The position numbers and the translations under genes are program-made. DNA of 64,000 bases from Flammula alnicola (lineage: Eukaryota; Basidiomycota; Agaricomycetes; Agaricales; Strophariaceae), in NCBI GenBank assembly GCA_015499995.1, contig JADNRV010000204.1, positions 23,555 through 87,554 on the forward strand, read 5' to 3'. Below the pieces are notes generated by a model. It was not told where the DNA came from and did not search any database. It worked only from the letters and a program-made list of their open reading frames with translations. This document shows positions 47,037-59,792 of the stretch, piece after piece. Positions within the stretch are counted from its first letter, which is position 1; every line of letters starts with the position of its first letter.

Positions 47037-47772
47037 ATGTCAGACCAAACCCAATCCTCATCCCAGAGTCAGCCACAACCTCCTCCTACTACTACGGCTC
47101 CTGTCCAACCCTGCTCCTACGCAACCGCCTGATGAATCTGTCTCGTTTTCCGCCGAAGCGTTGCACATATTATTAATCGCCGCTATGGCGGCGGTTACTG
47201 GCCAACCTGTGCCCGGGACGACGCCCTTGAACACGCCCGCCAACAGGCTCGTCCCGGCTCCCCTTCAACCACCCCCATTTGTTGCGGCGGCCTCTACCTA
47301 CCCTCCTGATAATTCCATTTTCGACCGCTTTCCACAGATGGAGTCTAGCACCATCTTGGAGATCGCGAGGCATGAATTTCGACCGATGGACCTGTACAAG
47401 CTGGACCCTTCTGCCGTTCAACCCCGTGCGGGTTCCTCGAGAGACTACCCAACCTTCGCGTCCTTGTTCGAGCTTTTGCTCGTGTACTTCAACGTATTTG
47501 CTACGTACGCGGCGACCTTGGGAGGCGACGCCGGTGCGACGCTCGCTATTGCGCGAGGTGGATACACGTATTCGGCTTATCTTTCCAAACTTAACCCTCG
47601 ATTCCGTTGCCCGGCGGTTCTCCGGTATCACACGGCCTTTTTCCTCAACCGCCGTCGTGAGATGGTGAATGGCGATTATAGTGGCTGGCTCCGCTCGGAT
47701 ACGGAGCTCATGAACGAGCACCTCTTCGGTCACGCGCGCCCCGCCCCAACGAGGAGATATGTACACGAGTAG
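47037..47772 (+). CDS. Mobile-element-associated hypothetical protein (frame break near the N-terminus)
   Basis: The long frame ends at 47772 and contains STILEIARHEFRPMDLYKLD, a DYPTFASL segment and a C-terminal block RRREMVNGDYSGWL...ELMNEHLFGHAR. Proteins with this block occur repeatedly in mushroom genomes, as I recall, suggesting a mobile-element (gag-like) origin. A sensible start, MSDQTQSSSQSQPQPPPTT at 47037, is in another frame and must shift by about 47,100-47,130 to enter PAPTQPPDESVSFSAEAL. Either a lesion or a misjudged start. Divergent from the Cys/His-rich gene. Confidence 0.45.
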
Positions 47773-48110
47773 TGTTCAAATGAGCGACATCACCACAGTT
47801 TCGAAGGGGCGTGTGTGGACAGTTTAGGTGGACGGTTTAGGTCGCCCAGAATGACATAGTCATTAAGACTGGGACTGTGGCTCTTGCATAGCCAGGTCCG
47901 CAAGGTTGGAAAACAGTACCTGGATTTACCATAATTTACGCAGATCGTTACTCGAGAGCAACCCAGTTGTCCTTGCAATAAATAAATAAAAATTGAGTGC
48001 TGGGCGATTTAAAAATCAAGAACGAGTATTTGGATATTAAGAGCTTGTGCCCAACCTCGATGTCGAACGTGAACGGCTCCAAGCATAGGATCCTCAGTGG
48101 TGACTCGTAT
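47773..48110. other. Intergenic
   Basis: 338 bp between the convergent gag-like gene and NUBPL. Nothing recognised. Confidence 0.5.
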
Positions 48111-49494
48111 TCAAGGGCTCTTCCACAACTCTGATGCTACGCGGTCTGCGATTTGCACCATGCTGGCTTTCCAAGTCGCGCCACCCTCGTCGTTTGCTGC
48201 TTCTATCGAAGCAGCACTATTGAGGACAAAAGGGTAGCCCCCGTCAGTGCTTGTGCTGACACCCTCTACGAGAGGCAGGTCTCCGAGAACTCGTACACCA
48301 AGGCGGTCTGCGACCTTGTGGAAAGCGTCAGGTTTTCCTAATGTTCAAGGGAAATTTAAATCAGAACAAAGTAGAGAAGATCTTGGTATAGCCTACCGAA
48401 TAGATACCGCGGAGTGTGCGTGTTGCAGCCTGGACAAAGGTAGTACGCTTGGTTGAGAACGAGCCCCGTTATCTGTATACAAAAACATGAACATTGGAGA
48501 TAAGGAGCAAAAAGGGGGAATACACACTGGCACTGAAACTTTTCTCAGCATGGCGATACCTTTCCGCACGTCTGAGAGCGCGACGTCTTGAGGTGTTGAA
48601 ACGATGACTGCTCCTGATGCAACAAAAAATAATTAAGAACCCCATATGTGAAAATAACGTAAAAATAACGAACCATCGACATTCACAAGTTGTCCCAGTG
48701 TCAGAGGGACATCTCCGGTACCTGGTGGCATATCTATCACGAGTACATCAAGGCCTTGCCCATCTTTTGACCAGTCAACGTCAAATAGGAGTTGCTGTAC
48801 GGCCTTTTGCACCATGAGTCCACGCCAGACGATGGGCGTATCCGTGTTGTCGGAGGAAGTGGGGTCAGTTGAAGGGATAAGGAAACCCATCGACATGCAA
48901 GGTAGACCGTGGTTTGTTAGCGGAAGCATAGAGCCCACTGGTGAGAAGATCTCAGCATCAGGCAGCTTGAACATGACATCAAATAAGAAAAGAAGACAAA
49001 CCGCTCGTCAAGGCCGGTTCGCCCGCATTTTGTAGACCCATGAGGGTAGGTATGGAGGGTCCGAAGATGTCAAGGTCCAGAATACCAACACGCAAAGAGG
49101 TGTTGGTCTTTTCGTGCTTACGGAGTGCGAGTGCAAATGCGAGATTCACTAAAAACGTCAGGTAAGAACCATTGAGTATAGAGGTCCTGAAGGCTAAATG
49201 CACACACACACTCGCTATTGTGCTCTTTCCAACACCGCCTTTCCCACTCGCAACCGCCAAAACCTTGTCCACATTGGCAATAGATCGTTTTTGAGGTGGC
49301 CCTCCCTTCCTGGGCATTTGTGGGGGAGGAGGACGCCTTGGCAAGCCCTAGATTCTAATGAGTTTCCGGCCCCGTAGGGTAAGAACGAATGTCGGACTCA
49401 CCAAAGGATTTTCGTGTCGGACATGATGAGTGATCGACAAAAATCGGCAACCCCTGGATGAAATTGCTGGCCGTAGGTTGGCTGTGGTGTACAT
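48111..49494 (-). CDS. Mitochondrial Fe-S assembly P-loop NTPase, NUBPL/Ind1
   Basis: Mrp/NBP35-family protein that delivers [4Fe-4S] clusters for respiratory complex I. Exons 49494-49402, 49347-49212, 49148-49002, 48937-48674, 48613-48528, 48472-48397 and 48337-48111 sum to 1,029 nt, giving 342 residues. The start gives an Arg/Ser-rich mitochondrial presequence ([19 protein letters not shown]). The Walker A motif is [13 protein letters not shown], followed by [45 protein letters not shown], and the C-terminal CPGC (about 255-258) Fe-S ligand pair. An upstream in-frame Met would only extend the presequence. The 5' end is duplicated in truncated form at 31,100-31,625. Confidence 0.95.
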
Positions 49495-49917
49495 TTTCCT
49501 ATCTTCCGAGGGGCCACTAGGACTTTGGTTATATGTAAATTGTTTGATCGATGCAATATTCCCTGTGTGTTGGCTTCTATTGGACGAACTGCTAGTTTCG
49601 ATACAGTGGAGCACCGGAATTCTCACTGGCAGCATTCTATCAGCGCTCGTCGTTGTGGTGGCTGGCATCATGCTTACGTTTATTCTTGAGTGCATTGGGG
49701 GTATGCGTCTATCGCATATAATGGTGAACTACGTTGTCCGCTGACGCCTGAATGCAACTTGAACTTGAATGACTTGCGGCTGTCTCTCGCGATAGCTCGC
49801 GAGGATTCGCCTCGTCGCTCGCGCTCACGTGCTCGACGGGCAATACACTGAACTGTAACATCTCAGTCTGGTCGAAGCAAGGTCGAAGTTTGAAGTACAT
49901 GTACAATACTTACTATG

Positions 49918-50170
49918 TTATGACACTCGTTCCCAAAGCCGATGAGAACGTCAAGGCGGGATATATGCGATATAGGCAAGTCCGCCCTCTGCAACGATCG
50001 ACAAGAACGTACGCAGGTCAGCTTTGCAGGCATCGGGCCTTCGGCTTCAGGGTACGTATTTCTCAAGTATTTTGTTTCTATTCAAGTCAACGCAACGCCC
50101 AAACAGCAGCGTCTAGGCCTAGTTTCATTTGCGCACTTGGACTTCCAAGGGGCCGATGGAAAAAGGTAGT
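49918..50170 (+). repeat. Segment duplicated (inverted) at 35,384-35,757
   Basis: Starts at ATGACACTCGTTCCC and runs to GGGGCCGATGGAAAAAGG. It contains a short M-TLVPKAD frame and the GLVSFAHLDFQGADGK frame split by an intron-like gap (GTACGT...TTCAAG). Lies directly beyond the NUBPL promoter. Likely the truncated 5' part of a gene divergent from NUBPL; identity unknown. Confidence 0.7.
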
Positions 50171-50539
50171 ACGCTCCATGCTGCGATGTTCTTGTTAGGT
50201 TGTTATCCCACTGTCGTTGAGGAAAGATCGAGGGGTCGAATGTCGTGTGGATATCCAGTTTAAGTGGGTTTCAATTTCTTCGTAATAGAATGAGTCTTTG
50301 ACCAAGAGACTGATGCTCAATGAGGAATTAATGAGACACAGCTCTCCAGACAAGAGTAATGATCCCCACAAAACTCAAGGCAAACGCAAGGAGAAAAGCA
50401 GATTCGCATCCTTGAACACAAGAAGCAAAGGAACGCGACATATTTATTTTCTTTCTTTACAACTCCCTTGTATAATAAAATCCAAGTGTTCGATCGTTTA
50501 CCATGCGATAGTAGATAACTTCTTCGATTTTTTTGGCGT
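50171..50539. other. Intergenic
   Basis: 369 bp of 3' flank of xylanase B. Nothing recognised. Confidence 0.5.
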
Positions 50540-52035
<1,496 letters not shown>

Positions 52036-52560
52036 TTGAAAGGTTAGTATCAAAAAAGCTGCGCTTTGGACTGGTCGACCATCCTCGGTGCATCATGTTT
52101 TTATACTCCACTGTATAGACGCCGTTCTAAAAGTAAGGCAAGATTGTGAAAGCTCCATGATCGTGTTGAACGAAAGGCACGCGAAAATTCGCCTTTTGCC
52201 AATATCTTCGCACATTCGTGAGACTCAGAAGTGTTGCGTTGGGCAGTGGCGGAAGACGAGGACGACATGGCGACTCCGCACCGAGGCAGTCGTGATGCGG
52301 ATCGTATATTCCAACGTCCTCGGATGGCGGCCCGGCTGTCATGGATGCAACATATGGAACAGAGTTCTCTCGTTTTGGTCATGGGATTTGAACTATGGAT
52401 TCCTGCAATGGCTGCATAAACGATTTACAGGTAATTCCACATAATTCGCCCACAAGTGAAGATAAATCGCACCTAAATGGAAATAGGCACAAGAAGAAAG
52501 GAAGTTCGATGTCATCGTATAATAATGTAATCGAACACTCCACGTTTTTTGGTGCACCTT

Positions 52561-54060
52561 TCAATTTTTCCAAGCATCAACAATGCCATAGTATGCCGGT
52601 TTCTTAACGAAATTCTGCAGGACCAACGTTAAATCCGAGTTGTACGACTTTCAATTAAAAGCAAAATCTGACCTCATCCCAAGGACACGCAGCACCTTCC
52701 CCGGTGAATACGCCTGGAACCCAAGAATACTTATCCAACGATAGCTTCAGTATGACTTCTGCTCGACTGCGGAGAAAATCATACCTTGTCAGTCCAGTCC
52801 CAGATGGTGACACCAATGCATTTCTTGACAGCTTTACAAGCAGCGACCACGGTCTCATAATCCTTCTGCTGCTGCGCCAATAGCTGCGGAGTCGGGGGGA
52901 GCGGCATGCGGATATCCAGCTCCGTAATCGCGACTTCGACCCCAAGATCTGTGAAGGCCTGCAAGTTCTCCTGGATGGTGGTAGGCAATTCGCCGACGAT
53001 GAGATGACCTTGAACGCCGATGCCATCGATGGGAACTCGGTCGGCCTTTAACTGCTGGACAAGGTTCAACATTGCGGTGGATTTGGCACTGAGTCCTTCG
53101 ATATTGTAATCGTTGATCTGAGAAAAATATCAATGCATGTACGAGCACGACAGCCATGTTGCTCACATATAATTTGGCTCTAGGATCGGCAGAACGAGCG
53201 GTCCGGAGGGCGATTGGGATGTAAGAAGGCCCAATGGTGTTGTAGAAGACAGATTCGCGGAAGGTTCCATCATCATTGAAAGGCTCTATTATTTTGGTTA
53301 GGTTACCATAGTTCCAAGAAGATAAGAAACATACCGTTAACGACATCCCAGCTGTCTTCGTTGGCTGTGAGTTAAACATAATGAAAATCGATAGATCGAA
53401 CTTACAACTAGATTGCTGATTAGTCAAGGTTCACAACATGAAAAATCCGGTCTCACATATCGCCTCTGTAGTGTTTGACTAGCGTGTGGCAATGCGTTTG
53501 AACAATAGAAGTGAGCGTCGCATTGTCAAAGTTTCCAGCTGTAACCCAATCCGCGAGTTGGCTGTGCCATACACAATTGTGTCCTGTCAAAAAATTGTTC
53601 AATACTTTTCTCTGGCGAATTCTGCAAACTGATATCTACCTCTGACAAGTTGTCGGTTTTTCTTTGCTAAAGCCACGATTTGGTCTCCTCCTGCGAATGT
53701 AAAGTTGCCTCGCGAAGGTTCAGTCGCAAACTAAATATCAAAGTATTGTCAGGCAAGGCAACCAACATAGGCCGTTGACAGATCGAAAGAATGTCATTCC
53801 CACCCATTTCATGCTATTTCCCTGCAAGAAAATCAGTTTCCGAACAAAAATACGACAAAGTAACTCTGGCAGACCGGAGTGAGCTGTCCAAAATCTTGAG
53901 TGTTCCCAAGTTGCTTGACGTATGGAGCGTCAGTCAGTTCAGGATTATCTGTCGCAGTGCCAAAGTATGTTTTTCGTGATGCCTTGGCCCAAAGATTGAG
54001 CTGAGCCGTAGCGAGGGGAATGGCAACCAGCACGGTCGAAGAGAGAAGAGACAGATGCAT
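52561..54060 (-). CDS. GH10 endo-1,4-beta-xylanase without CBM (xylanase C)
   Basis: Exons 54060-53875, 53821-53804, 53730-53640, 53583-53457, 53407-53406, 53355-53335, 53285-53167, 53117-52785, 52729-52673 and 52614-52561 sum to 1,008 nt, giving 335 residues. Signal peptide [19 protein letters not shown], then a catalytic domain only. NEPFNDD holds the acid/base Glu (about E149) and ITELDIRM the nucleophile (about E254). The 2-nt exon is TT (53407-53406), giving ATT TAC (Ile-Tyr) before SWDVVN. A stronger-looking acceptor 9 nt upstream (CACAG) would add three residues in frame and still requires the 2-nt exon. One oddity is Phe replacing Asp in the usual KWDATEP segment (KW-FATEP). Confidence 0.94.
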
Positions 54061-55106
54061 GGTAGAAACAAGAGGGTCAGAACTGCCCGACTTTTCGTCG
54101 ACGTCTGTCGGAGCATTTTAAATGAAGTTTATCGCTGACATTGGAATATTTAGATTATGCTAACGCAATTCAATGGAAAAGTGCGTACCTTGAGTCCTTG
54201 ACTATTGCCCTTTTACCGACGCAACCATGCGTTGTGCGGGCAGCGCCAGCTGGCATAAGGGCTGCTTCAAAGGCAATCGTCTCTGAAATTCTCCTAGGAT
54301 TTACCGATAACCTCGTCTAATAGATAGACAAAGGGAGAAGAGCGGACTATTGAGGACAACATGACGACCCGGTAGATATAACAGCGGGTAAATTTAGGAG
54401 AAAAGAAAGCCTAGGCGGGCGAGCACACCCAGTCAGTGCCACATCGGACTTCGACAAGGGAAAGAGAAGCATATGCTTTATGAAAGCGAATGCCTTGTGC
54501 TCAAGACATCAAACGGAAACGAGGGAAACATGTCAGGCGGAGGTCATGCGGTCGAAGACAGGAATTTTTAAACATGGCTGGATATTTACAAATCATGTTC
54601 GAACGTCAAGAGAAGGGGATAGAGGACTTTACATTGGAAGAAAGTTTTACAAATCGACATACGAAGATAATGTAGAGGCTATCCAACCTTCAAACGCCCT
54701 CTCCCGCAATCCCCTTCAACATCCTGAGCACCAGCCGAAGCGACGCTTCCGAGGAGGAAAAAAAGGTAAAAGCGAAGACATTTCAAGGAAGGTAACACCC
54801 AGTGCCCTGTGGCACCTTGGGTCACTCTAGGGGACGGGAACGCGGACAAGGAGGCGGAAAAGCTTATACCGAGCCCGAACTTTTATGTCCACAGTGTTTT
54901 GTTCAAAGAGTCCAGATCACTGTTTCTTTAATTTATAGGGTTCTGTATAGTCATTATGTAAGAAGTTCACACGTCGGGAAACACGAGACCCGGAATCACG
55001 CGCCTCGGCATAGCGCGCATGCAGTAGCACTATCCTTCCCAACGAGCAATAAAATCCTTGTGTTAAATCCACTCTCTCTTGACTCAAGAAGACAAAAAGT
55101 ACTGAC
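54061..55106. other. Intergenic between divergent xylanase C and PEX11-like gene
   Basis: About 1 kb. Short frames (for example 54480-54830 +) have no domain. No repeat or RNA recognised. Confidence 0.45.
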
Positions 55107-56326
55107 ATGTCTCGTCCATCAAAGCCTTTGACCTTAGCTCGTCTCAATGACGCGATATTGGGCTCCTTTGCTCTCGTGAAGCCATCGGAGACGCTCGACC
55201 ATCTCGTTCGGTATCTTGGGACTTGGAGTGGTAGCGAGTTGCGTATCAGTTTAATCTTGATTTCGCAGTATTTATTAAAGGTGCCTTTGCAGCAAGCTGT
55301 TCATGGTGAGCCATATCTTGGCCAGGTCATAAGTTCAAGCGATTGATCTGAGACCATGAACTACCCAAGGTCATCCAATACGCCCTAAAGCTTATCGTGC
55401 CCTTCTTGGAACTTCGTGCGCGCCTTCAGCATCGAGCTGGGATGCGAGACGCGCCAAAAAGTCAGTCTGCAGAGGGTTACGCGAAATTGAGCAGCCTATT
55501 AGGTGACTCGCGTACACTTTGGAGGATATGGGGTAAGCATGACTACTATATTGACGCGAATTTGCCCTTGACATCAAATGCATTACGCAGGTCTTCTTCC
55601 GATCTTCCAGTGGCTCATATCCTTGGAGCGTAGTCCACCAGCAACCCGAAAACTTCTCACCATCGAGCGCTTACAGGGTTGGTCCATGCTTGCTTATTAC
55701 CCGCTGGAACACCTGTATTATTTCGGGTTGCACGAAATTATCCCATCAAGTATCCCTTCGCCGTCCACGATATTCTCCGCCAAGAAAAGAAGATTGACAC
55801 TCGATTTCAACAAAATAGCTATATGGTCCACTCGATTCTGGGCCATCTATGTCGTTCTCCACTTTGCTCACCTGATGGAAGATAGGAAATTGTTAAAGCT
55901 GAGACATAGCTCCATCCGCAAGGCCAAAGGAACCGGATTGACCCGCGAGGAAAAGCGCGAAATGGAGCAGCGGTGGGATGCTTTCTGGTCTGAGGTTGTC
56001 ATCAACCTGGGGTACCTTCCTTTAACAATTCATTGGTATGCACCATCATGATGGAAGCAACAAGCTTACCTTAGTAATCGATATTATTTCCTCAGGTCCT
56101 TGGAAAAGGGGCTGTTCAAGAATGAAGTACGTACAATCACTCGATCTTTGAATGCTGCTAACAATTTCACTTGTAGGTGTGGGTCGGTGTCTTCGGGCTC
56201 ATAGCGGCTGTGGCTTCCTTTAGGACTGGTTGGAAAGCCACTGCTCTCCCTCCTCCTCCAGAAACGAAGGAAGAGGCAACAGAAACTCCTATGGGCACTG
56301 TATCTGCATACGATATATCATCGTAG
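55107..56326 (+). CDS. PEX11-family peroxisomal membrane protein
   Basis: Predicted peroxisome elongation/division factor of the PEX11C-like type. Exons 55107-55230, 55353-55532, 55591-56035, 56096-56126 and 56177-56326 sum to 930 nt, giving 309 residues. Motifs: ETLDHLVRYLGTWS, KVIQYALKLIVPFLELRARL, LLPIFQWLISLERSPP, GWSMLAYYPLEHLYYFGLHE, TRFWAIYVVLHFAHLMEDRK and the terminal GVFGLIAAVASFRTGW. These give the amphipathic N-terminal helix and hydrophobic spans of the family. The first intron boundaries (55231-55352, 122 nt) are my least certain choice; another exon could lie inside it. The gene is next to the alcohol-oxidase-like genes. Confidence 0.85.
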
Positions 56327-57061
56327 ATAGAGAATCCATGGTAAAAAATTCGTCCCACGCATGACATTTTATCATAGATCCGTCTCACCTGGCTTGTGGT
56401 GTTTGACCGCTCGTACCCCGAGCATGATATGATCGATCTAGGACAATGCGGGGTGGGCCCAATCGCTTCCTGAGCGTCGTTATGGATGTTTTGTGGGCGT
56501 ATCCAGCCTGATGTCCGTCACAAATGCCTCGGAATGGGGCGTGCTATTTTTAAGCGCTGATGGTTTCGCAGCCGTGACAAAGCATTATCTCTGGATGCTT
56601 CTGTACATTCATCGTGCTCATCATCCGGATCAGGGAGCTGCCTCGCACCTTGTGGTCTGGGTGCTCAGATGCTTGAGAAAGACGAGAGTTTAAATTGATC
56701 AATCAGCTTCGGAGGTCAGTTTTGGGCCCATCAGTCTTCGTTGGGGCTTGAAATATCCGTCAAACAATTTTCTAATGTTTCTCTATCAGATCTTGGGGCA
56801 ACGCGCGTCGTGATCATCTGCCAAAATGCTGCCAAACTGGATATGTCCGAGTGGTTGTTAGCACTTTGGAATACACTGTAATCTGCTATATGCGCTATTA
56901 ATATCTCCGACAGCCAATATCGATTCCTTATGCGTACTGGCAAAGCGCTCTACACTAAATGGCTGCCTCGGCCACAGTAAGCCGAGCTTACTCTGGTCTT
57001 CGTGTTCGACATGTCTCGAATCAGAAGATCCAGAATTGTTTCTCAAATCAAGCATTGGAGG
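56327..57061. other. Intergenic upstream of alcohol-oxidase-like gene
   Basis: About 0.7 kb with only short unsupported frames. The distal end is the promoter of the GMC gene. Confidence 0.5.
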
Positions 57062-57072
57062 TCGATAAATAC
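57062..57072 (+). promoter_or_regulatory. TATA-like element shared by both GMC genes
   Basis: TCGATAAATAC lies 72 bp before the ATG at 57144. The identical 11-mer is at 61167-61177, 56 bp before the paralogue's ATG. Confidence 0.55.
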
Positions 57073-57143
57073 CTGCAGTAGCGTCGTGACGATAATCCAA
57101 ATTCATCCCCATCCCATCAGCCCATTCAAGACACAAGCACAAA

Positions 57144-59792
57144 ATGGCCGACACTTACGATATCATCTTCGCCGGCGGTAAGCGTGGTCGTTGTGCAAGT
57201 CGTGCTTCTTGCTCACAGTGTCCACAGGAGGAGCAGCAGCATGCGTCACTGCAGGTCGTCTCGCGGAGGCCGATCCCTCTTTGAAGATACTTGTAGGTCC
57301 ATGTCATCTTCGCATCAAGGGACGCTAATCCCATCGATCAATGACAGGTGGTCGAAGCTGGCCCTCACAGTCGTGAAATTGATTACCACATCCAACCAGG
57401 TCGCTACTTCAGCAACTTGCTGGTCCCACGAGAGATTTTCTCTTTCCACTTCGGAAAGGGTGGCAAGGGCACAGGTGGACGTATGCACTTTGTCCCAGCC
57501 GGCCGCGCCGTCGGTGGAGGATCCGCCATTAACTGTACGCGAGAATCCCTATTTTTCTTTTTGAAACATAAGCTGAGTATATGCTTACAGTCGGCATGTA
57601 CATGAGACCCGCTCCATCTGACTATGATGATTGGGAGACAATACACGGAAACAAGGGATGGAGTTCCAAAGAATTGATCCCGCTTTTGAAGAAGGTTAAT
57701 TCTGGACCCTGAAGATCTTGGACATTTTTAACCTTTTGACAGGCAGAAACCTATCAACCAGTCTCCAATTCCCCCTCCCATGGATATTCTGGCCCTCTCA
57801 AGGTCTCTTTCGCTCAAGGCAACTACAACATTGGTGAGGAAATGATCAACGTCGGAACAGCTATCGAGAAAGACCACCCTGGCACTACCGACTTGAACGA
57901 TTTTACTGAGGGGTCCCTCAATAAGTGGGGTGTAAGAGACTTGTTCTTTGTTCCGCAGCTGTAAGAGAACTGACTATTTTAATTATAACAGAGAATCCAG
58001 AGGTAATCTAATAAAAGAATCTACATATATATTGAATTAAGCAATGTTCTCAGGTTCATCGACATCAAGACTGGCAGGCGTTCTGACACTGCCCATCACT
58101 ACATCTACAACGCCGACCATAAGAACTTGACTATTCTCACAAGGCAGAAAGTCACCCGTGTCATCTTCGAGTAAGTTATCATACTGTTTGGCGGCATGAT
58201 CGCACTGTGATCGCGAACGAATTTTAGGGGCAAGAAAGCTGTCGGAGTCGAGTACATCGACGACACCGTTGGACGGTCCAAGGGTGTTCCAGAGAAGGTT
58301 GTCGTAAAGGCGTCTCGTCTCGTCATCCTTTCTGCTGGTGCCTTCGGCACCCCTTCCATCCTCGAGCGATCGGGTATTGGTGCTGCCTCCATCTTGAAGA
58401 AGAATGGCGTCGAGCAACTAGTGGACCTCCCTGGAGTTGGAGAGAACTACATGGGTGCGCATACATGTTAATATTCATAGCATGACATTAATGAATCGAC
58501 CATATCTCTAGACCACAACATGCTGTTCACTCCATATCACGCCAGCGAAGATGCCGAGACCATGGACTTGACCTTCCGAGGCAGCGCAGAAGAAACCGAA
58601 CGTGAGTAAAAAAAAGTTGTAGTAAATGGCTAGGCAACTGCTAACCGTCTTCTTCTATCAGCATTTGCCCAGCAATGGTTCAAGGATGGAAAAGGTTTCT
58701 TGGCCAACAAGTGGGTCTGATTTTTGTCTTTTTCCTGACCTCTTCTAAGTAATTTCTCGACAGTGGTGTCGATGGAGGCATCAAACTCAGGCCTTCTGCT
58801 GCTGAACTGAAGACCATGTCTCCTGCCTTCGACGAGAGATGGAAGTCCTACTACGCGCCTCGCCCCGACAAGCCAGTCATTCTCATGGCGACCATGGCTG
58901 CGTACGTCTTCTTCCTCACTGCCAAGTTTTGCCTTCTCACAGACATTGCGTGACAGATACGTCGGCATGAACCCTGAGGTTCCTCGTGCCAAATACTTCA
59001 GTATTGCCTACTTCTCCGTACGTTTTCGTGAAAGTTTTGTTCTTGGAATATGTCTGATATATGTCAACCAGGCCCACCCTATTTCCACCGGACATGTCCA
59101 CATCACTTCTGGAACTGATATTTACTCTCCTTTGGACTTCGGTCCTGGTTTCCTCGAGAAGTAAGTCACATGTTTATATGTCTGTTTCCTTCTCTGATCC
59201 GAACTGCCTTTTCTGTTAGCCCTGCCGATGTTGTTATTTTGAGGTGGGCCTACAAGAGGGCCCGTGAGGTTGCGCGCCGCATGAAATACTTCCGTGGCGA
59301 GCTCGTCGTCGGACACCCGCAATTCTCTAAGAACAGCCCGGCTGTTAGCGGAAACGAGACTGGCCCCGTTCCTCTCAATGCTCCTTACATCCAATACACG
59401 GAAGAGGATGACAAGGCCATCGATGAATACCACAAGCAGACCGTTGAGACTACATGGCACTCCGTAAGTTCCAGACGGGGTCGTGTGACCTTTGACTGAT
59501 GATTTGTATTGGTAGATCGGAACATGTGCGATGAAGCCTCGCGAGAAGGGCGGTGTCGTCGACTCCAAGTTGAACGTGTACGGCGTCACGAACCTCAAGA
59601 TTGCTGGTGTGTCTTCTGCGATTGGCTGCGGGTATAATAACAGGGGTGGCTGACTTTATATGATCAGATTGCAGTATCACACCAGGAAACGTCGCTGCCA
59701 ACACCTACAGTACCGCCGTCGCCATCGGCGAGAAGGCTGCGGTCATCATCGCTGAGGAGCTCGGCATCAAGGGTGTCACTACTCGCCCGTGA
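57144..59792 (+). CDS. GMC oxidoreductase, alcohol (methanol) oxidase-like
   Basis: FAD-dependent alcohol oxidase type enzyme, producing an aldehyde and H2O2. Sixteen exons: 57144-57177, 57228-57292, 57348-57534, 57591-57694, 57743-57931, 57992-58002, 58054-58170, 58228-58454, 58512-58601, 58662-58710, 58764-58901, 58957-59017, 59072-59160, 59220-59463, 59516-59606, 59668-59792. They sum to 1,821 nt, giving 606 residues. The dinucleotide-binding fold is DIIFAGGGAAACVTAGRLAE; the GMC signature is GRAVGGGSAIN; LVILSAGAFGTPSILERSG is the second GMC signature. The catalytic His is in TWHSIGTCAM and Asn in TPGNVAANTY. No signal peptide and no C-terminal PTS1 (ends TTRP), unlike yeast peroxisomal alcohol oxidases. 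One exon is only 11 nt. Confidence 0.94.

Noticed and set aside
49430..49744. 104-codon + strand frame with hydrophobic segments, seen again at 31,347-31,604 (-)
   Set aside because: It is antisense to the NUBPL first exon and promoter. Its apparent conservation comes from the duplication, and the sense strand has a clear presequence and splice site.
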